64,000 nt of DNA from Pyramidobacter porci (GCF_009695745.1 NZ_VUNH01000011.1:59463-123462); one strand, 5' to 3'; positions 36,631-45,499 are shown, counted from the first letter of the stretch. Program-made: numbers and translations. The notes: a model not told the origin generated them from the sequence alone.

Positions 36631-37428
36631 ATGTACGGAAGAGCGCAAGGAAATTTTCTCGTCCTGTCCGGTCTGGCGGTAGCGTTTTTTGTAGGGCTGG
36701 TTTCTCTCGGCGCGTGGGAACTGCGCGGCGGCTCGGAAGAACCTCCCAAGCCGCAGATCGTCGGCAGCGCGTTGAAGCCGGCCATCGTCGGGCCTGACCT
36801 CGCAAGCGAAAAAGTGACCGGCGTCATGGCGAAGAACGTCGGCGCCAATAAAGGCCTCAGAGATGATGGCGAACCGCCCCGTCCGGCGGACGAGCCGGCA
36901 CCGGCCGCCATCGCCCGCAGCGGTGAAAAAGGACGCTGGATCTATATCGATAAGGCCGGTTTCAGACTGTATCTTGCCGAGGGCAACAAAGTGATCGACT
37001 CATGGGGCGTCGCCCTGGGCAAGGTGCCCGGCAACAAGCAGAAAGCCGGCGACATGCGCACGCCCGAGGGAAGTTTCTCCGTGCAGCAAATCCAGGACGC
37101 CCGCAGCTGGACTCATGATTTCAAAGACGGCAAGGGCGTTATCAAAAACGCTTACGGCCCGTGGTTCATCCGCCTTAAGACCGGATGGAGCGGCATCGGC
37201 ATCCACGGTACGCACGATCCCGAATCGATCGGTACGCTGACCAGCGAAGGCTGCATCCGCATGAAAAACGAGGATCTGCAAGAACTCAAGCCGCTGGTCG
37301 TGAAAGGGATGAAAGTCGTCATCGGTTCCAACGCCGCCCAAGAGAAGAAAGAAGAAACAAAAAGCGCGCCCGAAAAAGCCGTGAAGGAAAAAAGCAGCCC
37401 GAAAAGCGGGAACGGGAAGAAGAAATAA
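36631..37428 (+). CDS. L,D-transpeptidase (YkuD domain)
   Basis: Envelope enzyme that makes 3-3 peptidoglycan cross-links or anchors proteins. It is 265 residues long, with an N-terminal signal anchor (NFLVLSGLAVAFFVGLVSL), a linker with prolines, the YkuD catalytic domain (about residues 105-235) and a lysine/glutamate-rich tail. The active-site motif is IHGTHDPESIGTLTSEGCIRM, with the nucleophilic cysteine near the end. Three ATG codons are in tandem; the third (36631) is best placed after AAGGAGGT. The charged tail KKEETKSAPEKAVKEKSSPK may be a wall or membrane-associating segment. Confidence 0.92.
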   Translation: MYGRAQGNFLVLSGLAVAFFVGLVSLGAWELRGGSEEPPKPQIVGSALKPAIVGPDLASEKVTGVMAKNVGANKGLRDDGEPPRPADEPAPAAIARSGEKGRWIYIDKAGFRLYLAEGNKVIDSWGVALGKVPGNKQKAGDMRTPEGSFSVQQIQDARSWTHDFKDGKGVIKNAYGPWFIRLKTGWSGIGIHGTHDPESIGTLTSEGCIRMKNEDLQELKPLVVKGMKVVIGSNAAQEKKEETKSAPEKAVKEKSSPKSGNGKKK

Positions 37429-37447
37429 AGTTCCCGCCTGAAAGCCC

Positions 37448-37476
37448 TTGCATTTTTCCCGGGAGTCTGTTAATAT
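37448..37476 (+). promoter_or_regulatory. promoter of the two tRNA genes
   Basis: TTGCAT (37448-37453), a 17-bp spacer and TAATAT (37471-37476). Confidence 0.75.
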
Positions 37477-37506
37477 ACCCGATGTCGCCATGAAACGGCG
37501 CTTTAT

Positions 37507-37583
<77 letters not shown>

Positions 37584-37590
37584 ATTCAAC

Positions 37591-37667
37591 GGCGGTATAG
37601 CTCAGTTGGCTAGAGCATGCGGTTCATACCCGCAGTGTCACTAGTTCGAATCTAGTTACCGCCACCA
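37591..37667 (+). tRNA. tRNA-Met (CAT), elongator type
   Basis: A complete cloverleaf with acceptor GGCGGTA/TACCGCC, anticodon loop TTCATAC, TTCGAAT loop and encoded CCA, 7 bp behind tRNA-fMet. A lysidine-modified Ile2 tRNA also has a CAT anticodon. The sequence looks more like elongator Met, but the two cannot be fully separated by eye. Confidence 0.9.
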
Positions 37668-37679
37668 ACCAAAAATGTT

Positions 37680-37707
37680 CCCCCTCGGATCACCGAGGGG
37701 GATTTTT
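37680..37707 (+). terminator. terminator after the tRNA pair
   Basis: CCCCCTCGG/CCGAGGGGG stem followed by ATTTTTG. Confidence 0.88.
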
Positions 37708-37848
37708 GTTCTTGCGTTCTGCGTTCTCTCGGCCTTAGGTTATGCTCGTTTTCGTCAAAAAAGGCAGAGAGGCTTTGCTCTTTTTAATGAGAACCAGTAT
37801 GATAATGAAAATAAATCTGCCTGCGGGCATTTTATGGAAGAGGATTTC

Positions 37849-39243
37849 ATGGACGTTGAGCGGATTCTTGGAGAAAACGGCGTTTCTCTTGCGCAAATGC
37901 TGGCGGCGCGCGAGCGGCGGGCGGCGCGTCAGCGGGAGATGCTGCGCGGCGGCGGAAAAAGTCTGATCAGTTATACGCTGAACATGCCGGGCGAGATCAA
38001 GCAGTTCCCTCTGGCGCGGTCGTTTTTTCGGCACGGGCTGGAGCGGTTGGAACGGCATCTGGCGCGAAACGGGATCTCGATCGTCAAAAAGGAATGCCGC
38101 CTCGGGCCGGCGGGCAGCGAGGCCATGCTTTTGACCGACGGCGCGCCGGCAGACGTCAAAAGGCTGGCTGTCGCGCTTGAGATCAGTTCGCCTGCATCTC
38201 GGCTCTACGACATGGACGTGCTAGCCTCCGACGGAACGAAAATTTCCCGCGAAGCTTTGGGCTTGCCGCCGCGCCGATGCGTGATCTGCGGGCGCGCCGT
38301 GGTGGACTGCGCGCCGCGCCGAATCCATCCGGCTCGGGAGCTGGCCTGCGCCGCCGTGAAGCTGATGTACGACGACGCCGTCGGCCGTTTTGCCGATACG
38401 GTCGCGAGCGCCGCTCAGCGGGCGCTGCTGTACGAGGTCTGCGTTTCGCCTAAGCCGGGGCTGGTGGACCGCTTCAACTCGGGATCGCATCGCGACATGG
38501 ACCTTTTCACGTTTATGGACAGCGCCGGCGCGCTGGCGCCGTATTTCCGCCGCTGCGCCGCGCTGGGGGCCGAAGCGGCCGAACAGGAGCCGGAGCGGCT
38601 TTTTCAGGCGCTGCGGCTGCCGGGAATGGAGGCCGAAAGGGCCATGCTGGAAGCGACCGGCGGCGTCAATGTCCATAAGGGCGCGATCTTCTCCGTCGGC
38701 GTGATCTGCGCGGCTCGCGGCCGGCTGTGGGGGCGCGGGGAAAACGCCGCGGCGGAGCGGTTGGCCGGCGTGGCGCGGAAGATGCTTGTGGGCTTGAAAG
38801 ATGAATTTTCTCCGCAGGGACAGTCCGCGGGCGAGAGGATTTTCCGCGAAAGCGGCGTCACGGGAATTCGCGGCGAGGCGGCGGCCGGTTTCCCCACGGT
38901 GCTTGAACGGGGGCTGCCCGTTTTCGAGCGGCTGCTGGAGGAAAAACTGCCGCTGAACGACGCCGCGGCGGTGACCCTGCTGCATCTGATCGGCGCCGCG
39001 GACGACACGAACATGATCCGACGCTCCAGCCTGTCCCGCTTTCGCGAGGTGCAGAGCGAGATCGGCCGTCTGCTCGATGAAGAAACTGTGCCGGCCACTG
39101 CGGACATCGCCCGGCTCGACCGTCAGTTCATCACGGAGAACCTCAGTCCCGGCGGCAGCGCCGATCTGCTGGCGCTGACGCTGCTGTTGCATTTCATGCG
39201 GGATTTCGAGAGTGAAAAAGCGCCGTGGCGGAGTGAGAGCTAA
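37849..39243 (+). CDS. citXG: CitX-CitG fusion: apo-citrate lyase phosphoribosyl-dephospho-CoA transferase / triphosphoribosyl-dephospho-CoA synthase
   Basis: Makes 2'-(5''-triphosphoribosyl)-3'-dephospho-CoA and attaches it to an acyl carrier protein. Residues 1-165 are CitX-like (ARERRAARQREMLRGGGKSL, ISYTLNMPGEIKQFPLAR, CRLGPAGSEAML). Residues 180-464 are CitG-like (LYEVCVSPKPGLVDRFNSGS, HRDMDLFTFMDSA, GGVNVHKGAIFSVGV, GADDTNMI-type histidine/aspartate sites). Start 37849 follows AGAGGA; the frame is open further upstream into the tRNA terminator, which cannot be coding. No citC, citD, citE or citF is in the window. It sits 41 bp ahead of the Memo-AMMECR1 gene on the same strand. Confidence 0.9.
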   Translation: MDVERILGENGVSLAQMLAARERRAARQREMLRGGGKSLISYTLNMPGEIKQFPLARSFFRHGLERLERHLARNGISIVKKECRLGPAGSEAMLLTDGAPADVKRLAVALEISSPASRLYDMDVLASDGTKISREALGLPPRRCVICGRAVVDCAPRRIHPARELACAAVKLMYDDAVGRFADTVASAAQRALLYEVCVSPKPGLVDRFNSGSHRDMDLFTFMDSAGALAPYFRRCAALGAEAAEQEPERLFQALRLPGMEAERAMLEATGGVNVHKGAIFSVGVICAARGRLWGRGENAAAERLAGVARKMLVGLKDEFSPQGQSAGERIFRESGVTGIRGEAAAGFPTVLERGLPVFERLLEEKLPLNDAAAVTLLHLIGAADDTNMIRRSSLSRFREVQSEIGRLLDEETVPATADIARLDRQFITENLSPGGSADLLALTLLLHFMRDFESEKAPWRSES

Positions 39244-39284
39244 GCTGCTCAGGTCAACGTCTGTGTGTGAAAGGAGCGATCCAC

Positions 39285-40667
39285 GTGTCAATTCTTGGAG
39301 CTTTTGTAGTGCCTCATCCGCCGTTGATCCTTCCGGAAATCGGACGCGGAGAGGAAAGGGGAATCCAGGCAACCATCGACGCCTATCGTGAAGCGGCCCG
39401 TCGGGCCGCGGCGCTGAAGCCCGACGTTCTGATCGTCCTGTCGCCTCATTCCGTCATGTATCGGGATTATTTTCACATCTCTCCCGGGCAACAGGCGCGC
39501 GGAAGCTTCGCGGCGTTCGGCCGGCCCGACGCGACCTGTGCCGTTTCTTACGACGGCGCACTGGCGGAAGCGATCGGGTCTGAAGCGGCGGCCTCCGGGA
39601 TCCCCGCCGGGAAAAACGGCGAACGCCGTCCCGAACTCGATCATGGCACAATGATTCCATTGCGGTTCTTTTGTCAGTCGTGCGGCGCGATTCCCGTGGT
39701 CAGAATCGGTCTTTCGGGACTGCCGTTGCTCGAACATTACAACTTCGGCAAGGCGATCGCCCGCGCGGCGGAGCGTTTGGGACGCAGGGCCGTCGTCGTT
39801 GCCAGCGGCGACCTGTCGCACAAACTGAAGGCCGACGGCCCCTATGGCTTTGCGCCGGAAGGACCCGAGTTCGATCGGCGGATCATGGAGATTTTCTCGT
39901 CGGCCGACTTCGGCGCCATGTTCGAGTTCGATTCCGCCTTCTGCGAAAAAGCGGCGGAATGTGGGCTGCGTTCTTTTGTCATCATGGCGGGCGCTTTCGA
40001 CGGCTGCGACGTCGAGAGCGAAGTCCTGAGTTACGAGGGGCCGTTTGGCGTCGGCTATGGCGTGGCCTGCTTCGTTCCCTGTGCCGTCGATGAAAGGCGG
40101 CGTTTCGGCCAATTGTTCCTGCGGCGGGAACGGGAAAAACTGCGGCAGACCGCCGCGCGTGAAGACGCCTATGTAAAGCTGGCGCGGCTGAGTCTGGAAC
40201 ATTATGTGAAGAGCGGCCGCGTGGCCGAACTCCCTGACGGTCTGCCGGAAGAGCTGACGGAGCGCCGCGCCGGCGTCTTCGTCTCCGTCACGATCGCCGG
40301 CGAACTGCGCGGCTGCATCGGGACGATCGAACCGGTCAGAGGTTCCGTCGCCGAGGAGATCCTTCACAACGCGGTCTCCGCGGGAACGCGCGACCCGCGC
40401 TTCGCGCCCGTAACCGAAGCGGAGCTGCCGCGGCTCGTGTACGACGTGGACGTGCTTTCGCCGGCCGAGCCGGCGACAAGGGATGATCTTGACGTCAGGC
40501 GCTACGGCGTGATCGTCAGCAGCGGAGGCCGCAAAGGTGTGCTGCTGCCTGACCTCGACGGCGTCGATACCGTTGAACGTCAGCTGGACATCGCGCTTCG
40601 CAAGGCCGGCATCGAGCGCGGCGAAAGTTATTCGCTTCAGCGCTTCGAGGTCGTGCGTCATCGATGA
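39285..40667 (+). CDS. Memo-AMMECR1 fusion (AmmeMemoRadiSam system proteins B and A)
   Basis: A 460-residue fusion. Residues 1-265 are the Memo domain, related to LigB-type extradiol dioxygenases, with histidines in VVPHPPLILPEIG, LSPHSVMYRD, LDHGTMIPL and ASGDLSHKL. Residues 285-460 are the AMMECR1 domain with its hallmark ELRGCIGTIEP and RDPRFAPVTEAELP. In many bacteria these are two genes next to a radical SAM enzyme; the biochemical job of the system is not settled as far as I know. Start GTG 39285 has AAGGAG; the in-frame GTG at 39267 overlaps that site. Its stop overlaps the radical SAM start (ATGA), indicating coupled synthesis. Confidence 0.93.
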   Translation: MSILGAFVVPHPPLILPEIGRGEERGIQATIDAYREAARRAAALKPDVLIVLSPHSVMYRDYFHISPGQQARGSFAAFGRPDATCAVSYDGALAEAIGSEAAASGIPAGKNGERRPELDHGTMIPLRFFCQSCGAIPVVRIGLSGLPLLEHYNFGKAIARAAERLGRRAVVVASGDLSHKLKADGPYGFAPEGPEFDRRIMEIFSSADFGAMFEFDSAFCEKAAECGLRSFVIMAGAFDGCDVESEVLSYEGPFGVGYGVACFVPCAVDERRRFGQLFLRREREKLRQTAAREDAYVKLARLSLEHYVKSGRVAELPDGLPEELTERRAGVFVSVTIAGELRGCIGTIEPVRGSVAEEILHNAVSAGTRDPRFAPVTEAELPRLVYDVDVLSPAEPATRDDLDVRRYGVIVSSGGRKGVLLPDLDGVDTVERQLDIALRKAGIERGESYSLQRFEVVRHR

Positions 40668-41491
40668 AACGCTGCCAGCTGTGTTTCCATCGCTGCGCGC
40701 TGGAGGAAGGCCAGCGGGGCATCTGCCGCGCCAGAGTGTGCCGCGGCGGGCGCATCGTCGAGGAGAATTACGGTCGGATCACCTCGCTGGCCCTGGACCC
40801 GATCGAGAAAAAGCCTTTGCGGCGCTTTTACCCCGGCAGTTTTATCTTGTCGGTCGGAAGCTACGGCTGTAACTTGCGCTGTCCCTTTTGCCAGAACGAT
40901 TCCATTGCCATGTCCGATGGAAGCGGCCTTACCGCGCGGCGCGCCGAACCCGTTCGGCTGGCGGAATTGGCCGGGGAACTGCGAGTCCGCGGAAACATCG
41001 GCTTGGCATATACCTACAACGAGCCCACGGTCAGCTATGATTTTGTCGTCGATTGCGCGCGCCTGATCCATGAACGGCAGATGAAAAACGTCCTGGTCAC
41101 GAACGGTTCGCTGCTTTCCGAGCCGCTGCGGCGGCTTTTGCCGCTGATCGACGCCATGAACGTGGATCTGAAGGGATTTACCGAGGCATATTACCGCTGG
41201 CTGGGCGGCGATCTGGAAACGGTGAAGAATTTCATCCGCCGTGCCGTTGAATTCGGCTGTCACGTCGAGGTGACGACGCTGGTCGTGCCCGGAAAGAACG
41301 ACGGCGACGATGAAATCGAGCGGCTGGCGGCCTGGCTGGCGTCGCTGGATCGCAATCTGCCGTTGCATCTCTCGCGATTTTTTCCGCGTTATAAGGTTCA
41401 GGATAGACTGCCGACGCCGGTCGCACGGATTTACCGCCTGGCGGAACTTGCCCGCCGGCACCTGACGTACGTTTATGAAGGAAATTGCTGA
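40664..41491 (+). CDS. amrS: AmmeMemoRadiSam system radical SAM enzyme
   Basis: A 275-residue radical SAM protein of the pyruvate formate-lyase-activase-like type. The SAM cluster motif is SYGCNLRCPFCQND, with C69, C73 and C76. An N-terminal cysteine-rich segment (C4, C7, C11, C21, C26) precedes it and is typical of this family. AYTYNEPTVSYDF and MNVDLKGFTEAYYRWLGGDLE are further family landmarks. It starts within the stop of the Memo-AMMECR1 gene. Substrate unknown; its close coupling suggests the Memo-AMMECR1 protein is its partner or target. Confidence 0.94.
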   Translation: MKRCQLCFHRCALEEGQRGICRARVCRGGRIVEENYGRITSLALDPIEKKPLRRFYPGSFILSVGSYGCNLRCPFCQNDSIAMSDGSGLTARRAEPVRLAELAGELRVRGNIGLAYTYNEPTVSYDFVVDCARLIHERQMKNVLVTNGSLLSEPLRRLLPLIDAMNVDLKGFTEAYYRWLGGDLETVKNFIRRAVEFGCHVEVTTLVVPGKNDGDDEIERLAAWLASLDRNLPLHLSRFFPRYKVQDRLPTPVARIYRLAELARRHLTYVYEGNC

Positions 41492-41496
41492 AAAGA

Positions 41497-41538
41497 GAGC
41501 CTGGTATGGTTGAATAACCGTATCGGGCTCATTTTTTT
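41497..41538 (+). terminator. terminator of the citXG-amrS operon
   Basis: The GAGCC-GGTATGGTT and AACCGTATC-GGGCTC arms (41497-41530) with a GAAT loop are followed by seven T. Confidence 0.8.
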
Positions 41539-41584
41539 GACCTTGGCATCATAAAGACCGACGACGGGAATAAAGGCGTTGTCA

Positions 41585-41650
41585 AAATTCTATCTGTGCA
41601 TGTCTTTTTTCAAAAAGACATGCATGTAAATGAATTTCTATCTGCATAAA
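41585..41650. repeat. hairpin flanked by direct repeats in the glnN leader region
   Basis: A 13-bp inverted repeat with arms TGCATGTCTTTTT and AAAAAGACATGCA (41597-41624) lies between two similar copies of ATTCTATCTG(T)GCAT (from about 41586 and from about 41633). The -10-like TATACT near 41696 may be the glnN promoter. The function is unknown; nitrogen-dependent control of glnN is a possible inference. Confidence 0.55.
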
Positions 41651-41797
41651 GTTTGTATTTTATGTGTATCTACATGCTCTTATCCTGATGGATGTGATAT
41701 ACTCTTGCATCATGAAAAGATGAATCGAAAAAATTCGACCTTGTCTTTTCTTGAAAAAATTTAGCACGGCAAACACATTTGGGGGAGGTTGAAGCAA

Positions 41798-43930
41798 ATG
41801 GATGAAGGTGTAGCCCGTCCTGCGGAGATTTTTGGAATGCATGTTTTCGACAAATCGGCCATGAAGGAACGTTTGCCGGAGGACGTATACCGGCGTCTGA
41901 TGACGGCGGTCGAGGGAGACGGCAAACTCGACAGTTCGATTGCCGACTACGTGGCGGCAGCCATGAAGGAATGGGCCCTTTCCAAAGGCGCAACGCATTA
42001 TACCCACTGGTTTCAGCCGCGGACGGAAGTCACGGCGGAGCGGCACATGGCCTTTCTCAATCTCGACGCAGAGGGCCATCCGATCCACACCTTCAGCGGC
42101 AAGGAACTGATCCAGAGCGAACCCGACGCCTCGTCCTTTCCTTCCGGCGGCATGAGAAACACCTTTGAGGCCCGTGGATACTGCACCTGGGATCCTTCCA
42201 GCCCGGCCTTCATCGTCCTCAGCCATAAGGGCGGCACGCTCTGCATCCCTTCGGTGTTTATTTCCTACGACGGCACGCCGCTGGACATGAAAACGCCGCT
42301 GCTGAAGAGCATCGGCGCCATTCAGGAACGGGCCATGCGTCTGCTCAAGCTCTTCGGCAACCGCACCGTGCGTTCCGTCGACGTGACCATCGGCGCGGAG
42401 CAGGAATATTTTCTCGTCGACGAAGAAAAGGCGCGCCGCCGCCCGGACATCGAACTGTGCCGCCGCACCTTGATCGGCGCGCCGTCGCCCAAGGCTCAAG
42501 CCGTCGAAGCCCATTATCTGGGCGCGATCCACCCCCGCGTCCTGGCTTTTATGGAAGACGTCGAGCGCGACATGTACCGTCTCGGGCAAGTGCTGATGAC
42601 CCGCCATAACGAAGCGGCCCCCGGGCAGTTTGAGTTCGCGCCCGTCCTGTCGGAAGCCAACCAGGGCTGCGATCAGAATCAGATGCTCATGGAAGTGATG
42701 CGCAAGATGGCGCGCCGCCATCACTTTCAGCTGCTGCTGCATGAAAAACCGTTCGCCAGCGTCAACGGCAGCGGCAAACACCTGAACGTTTCGCTGCGCG
42801 ACAGCGAAGGGCGCAACTTGCTCAAACCGACCAGCAACCCGCGGCGCAATATCCAGTTCCTTTCTTTCATCGCCTCGTTTCTGCTCGGTGTCGCCCGGCA
42901 CGGCGGGCTGCTGCGCGCTTCCATCGCTTCGGCGGGCAACAGTCACCGTCTCGGCGGGCATGAGGCGCCCCCCGCGATCATGAGCGTTTACGTCGGCTCG
43001 CAGATCGACCGGGCTTTGAACGGTCTGGCCCAAGGCCTCAACGAAGACATAACGGCGAAGGGCTCCATCGACCTCGGCATGGACCGCCTGCCGACGCTGA
43101 ACAGCGACGTCAGCGACCGTAACCGTACCTCGCCGATCGCCTTCACGGGCAACAAATGGGAATTCCGCGGCGTCGGCGCCCCGCAGGCGCTTGGCGGCCC
43201 GCTGACGGTGATGCTGGCCATCTGGAGCGAGGGAATCGAGCGCTTCTGTACGGCGCTGGAGTCGCGTCTCATCGGCGGGGCGGACGTGGCTGACGCGGCG
43301 CTGGCCGTGATCAAAGACGCCTGGGAAGAATCGGCGAACGTGCGCTTCGAAGGCAACGGTTACGACGCGGCCTGGGTCGAAGAGGCGAAGCGCCGCGGAC
43401 TGCCGGTCTGCCGGAATACGGTCGAAGCGCTGGACCAGTATCTGATCAGGGAACACCGCGATCTGCTGGCGAATCTGGGGGTCATGACGGATCGCGAGAT
43501 CGTCGCTTATCATGAGGTGCGCCTGGAACAGTACAATGAAACAATGCTGACGGAGATCGGAGTGCTGCGCGCGATGATGTTCGAGGGCGTGCTGCCGGCC
43601 ATTTCCAAACAGCTGGGGCGGGAAGCGCAAGCGCTGTCCGGCGTGCCGTCGCAACTGCTCGATCGACTCTCGGCATGGGAAAAAAATCTAGAACGCTTGG
43701 TTGAAATCAAGTGCGGCATTCTTGAGAAACTGGAAAAATTAGACGCAATGGTGGGCTCGGTCAAGAGCAGAGACGCTCATGCCGCTGCGAAAGTTCTTGT
43801 TGGCGAAGGCGCGTCGCTCATGGAGTCGATCCGAGCTGACAGTGACGAAGCCGAACAGCTGATCGGCAAGGATCTTTGGCCTTATCCGACGTACATGGAT
43901 ATGTTCCGCATCGAAGACTTCGAGCTCTGA
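41798..43930 (+). CDS. glnN: glutamine synthetase type III
   Basis: Condenses glutamate and ammonia with ATP. The 710-residue length is that of GSIII (about 700-730), much longer than GSI. It starts FGMHVFDKSAMKERLPEDVY. It contains THYTHWFQPRTEVTAERH, GAEQEYFLVDEE, TRHNEAAPGQFEFAP and SDRNRTSPIAFTGNKWEFR, all GSIII signatures including the catalytic glutamates. The C-terminal region is the helical GSIII extension. The start at 41798 follows GGGGGAGG and replaces an in-frame TTG at 41789. Preceded by an unusual AT-rich leader with hairpins. Confidence 0.97.
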   Translation: MDEGVARPAEIFGMHVFDKSAMKERLPEDVYRRLMTAVEGDGKLDSSIADYVAAAMKEWALSKGATHYTHWFQPRTEVTAERHMAFLNLDAEGHPIHTFSGKELIQSEPDASSFPSGGMRNTFEARGYCTWDPSSPAFIVLSHKGGTLCIPSVFISYDGTPLDMKTPLLKSIGAIQERAMRLLKLFGNRTVRSVDVTIGAEQEYFLVDEEKARRRPDIELCRRTLIGAPSPKAQAVEAHYLGAIHPRVLAFMEDVERDMYRLGQVLMTRHNEAAPGQFEFAPVLSEANQGCDQNQMLMEVMRKMARRHHFQLLLHEKPFASVNGSGKHLNVSLRDSEGRNLLKPTSNPRRNIQFLSFIASFLLGVARHGGLLRASIASAGNSHRLGGHEAPPAIMSVYVGSQIDRALNGLAQGLNEDITAKGSIDLGMDRLPTLNSDVSDRNRTSPIAFTGNKWEFRGVGAPQALGGPLTVMLAIWSEGIERFCTALESRLIGGADVADAALAVIKDAWEESANVRFEGNGYDAAWVEEAKRRGLPVCRNTVEALDQYLIREHRDLLANLGVMTDREIVAYHEVRLEQYNETMLTEIGVLRAMMFEGVLPAISKQLGREAQALSGVPSQLLDRLSAWEKNLERLVEIKCGILEKLEKLDAMVGSVKSRDAHAAAKVLVGEGASLMESIRADSDEAEQLIGKDLWPYPTYMDMFRIEDFEL

Positions 43931-43953
43931 GCCGGGACATCGGCGCTGTTTTT

Positions 43954-44007
43954 CTCCATGCACAATGCGCCGTCCCTCTTTCGAGGGACGGCGCATTGTG
44001 CATGGAG
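43954..44007. repeat. 25-bp perfect inverted repeat with 4-base loop
   Basis: The arms 43954-43978 and 43983-44007 (CTCCATGCACAATGCGCC...) are fully complementary around TTTC. It sits 24 bp after the glnN stop. There is no T run after either end in the direction of exit, so it is not a standard intrinsic terminator although it may still stop or stabilise the glnN transcript. Confidence 0.85.
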
Positions 44008-44187
44008 GAGCGTGTCGGTTTGAAATTTATCGCCGAATGGCGGGATGAGCTTTGTATAAAAAACAAGGCGAGAGCCGGCATGAAATTTAATCGTATAATA
44101 GGAGCACGTGGACTCTTTTTATGCTAATATATTTATTTGTAATAAAAATCGCGAATCTGCGTTAAATTTTGAGGGAGGGTGTGCACT

Positions 44188-44883
44188 ATGGCGACACAGC
44201 TTCAGTTTTTAGGTCATGCCAGCTTTAAGATCCAGAGCGATTACAGCTCGCTCGTGATCGATCCGTTTTTCACGGGCAACCCCTATGCCTGCTGCACGGT
44301 AGATGATTTTATCGCGCTTGACGCGATGCTGCTGACGCACGGACATTTCGATCATCTGCGGGACGCGGTGGCTATTGCCAGGCAAACCGAATGTGCCGTG
44401 ATTTGCAACGATAAGGTTGCCGAATATCTGAAATCACAGGGCGTGAATCCGGAAACGATCACGGTGATGAAAAACGGCGAGAGCCGAAACTTTCTGTTCG
44501 GGAAGGTCACCGTTGTGCCGGCAGTCCACACATCGTCGATTCAGGCCGACGGGCAGGAGCTGCCTGACGGCGACCCCTGCGGCTACGTGATCGAGGTCGA
44601 CAAGCACAAGGTTTATCACGCGGGCGACACCATGCTCTTCGAGGGCATGAAAGAGCTGCGTCCCATGGCGATCGACATCGCGCTGCTGCCGATCGGCGGG
44701 ACCTGCACGATGAACGCCGACGAAGCGGCTCGAGCGGCGGAAATGATCCATCCCCGTGAAGTCATCCCCATGCATTACAACACGTTTCCCAACATTACGG
44801 CGGATCCGCAGGCTTTTGCCAAAAAAGTTACCGCCGACGTGGCCGTGGTCGTCCTCCAGTCCAGCGAAAAGGAAACGCTGTAA
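44188..44883 (+). CDS. UPF0173 metal-dependent hydrolase
   Basis: A beta-lactamase-fold hydrolase of 231 residues. The metal-binding motif is LTHGHFDHLRDA (HxHxDH). GHASFKIQSD and VIDPFFTGNP open the fold, and further ligands appear in AVHTSSIQ, YHAGDTMLFEGM and PMHYNTFP. It resembles the UlaG/YtkL-type UPF0173 proteins; the substrate is unknown. Start 44188 is chosen over 44179 because GAGGGAGGG is well placed. A TATAAT-like -10 lies at about 44094. Confidence 0.92.
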   Translation: MATQLQFLGHASFKIQSDYSSLVIDPFFTGNPYACCTVDDFIALDAMLLTHGHFDHLRDAVAIARQTECAVICNDKVAEYLKSQGVNPETITVMKNGESRNFLFGKVTVVPAVHTSSIQADGQELPDGDPCGYVIEVDKHKVYHAGDTMLFEGMKELRPMAIDIALLPIGGTCTMNADEAARAAEMIHPREVIPMHYNTFPNITADPQAFAKKVTADVAVVVLQSSEKETL

Positions 44884-44914
44884 CGGACTGCGATTGGGAA
44901 ATGGGAGCCTGAAC

Positions 44915-45436
44915 ATGCTCGAACGCGGCTTCGTGCAAGTCTATACGGGCAACGGCAAGGGCAAAACCACGGCGGCGCTGGGGCTCGCCCTCCGCATGGC
45001 CGGGAACGGCGGGCGCGTTTTCTTCGGGCAGTTCATGAAAGGGCGGCTTTATGGCGAGCATCGCGCCCTCTCGGCGCTGCCGCAGATCGACGTGCAGACG
45101 TTCGGCGGTCCCCGCTGCCTTCGCCGTGAAGAAGTCACCGAGAAAGACCGGGAAATGGCGCGGCGGGGATTGGAAATCTCCCGGCAGGCCATGCTCTCCG
45201 GGCGGTACGATCTGGTTGTGCTCGATGAGATCAACGTGACGCTGTGGTTCGGGTTACTCTCCGACGAAGCGGTAAAAACTTTTTTGGATGAACGTCCCGG
45301 AGAAACGGAGCTGCTTTTGACGGGGCGCTATGCGCCTCAATGGCTCATTGAACGCGCCGACCTCGTGACCGAAATGAAGCCGATCAAGCACTACTACGAC
45401 AGCGGGGTGATGGCTCGCGATGGAATTGAGCGTTGA
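44915..45436 (+). CDS. cobO: corrinoid adenosyltransferase (CobO/BtuR-type)
   Basis: Transfers adenosyl from ATP to Co(I) corrinoids to make coenzyme B12. The 173-residue protein has the P-loop GNGKGKTT at residues 12-19, VYTGNGKGKTTAALGLALR being the family signature. Other hallmarks are the FGQFMKG strand, YDLVVLDEINVTLWFGLL (Walker B) and TELLLTGRYAPQWLIERADLVTEM, then KPIKHYYDSGVMARDGIE. The start at 44915 follows GGGAGCC, 31 bp behind the hydrolase gene. No other cobalamin gene or B12 riboswitch was seen nearby. Confidence 0.95.
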   Translation: MLERGFVQVYTGNGKGKTTAALGLALRMAGNGGRVFFGQFMKGRLYGEHRALSALPQIDVQTFGGPRCLRREEVTEKDREMARRGLEISRQAMLSGRYDLVVLDEINVTLWFGLLSDEAVKTFLDERPGETELLLTGRYAPQWLIERADLVTEMKPIKHYYDSGVMARDGIER

Positions 45437-45499
45437 GCTTGGCGCTTGTCTATGGCATCTTGTCTTTAAATTCTGTCCAGAGGCGAGGGAGGAAATTGC

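Noticed and set aside
43954..44007. glnN intrinsic terminator
   Set aside because: The stem is perfect, but neither side has a T run in the exit direction; recorded as an inverted repeat instead.
44915..45436. search for a cobalamin riboswitch ahead of the corrinoid adenosyltransferase
   Set aside because: The gene starts 31 bp behind the hydrolase gene; no B12-box-like element is visible.
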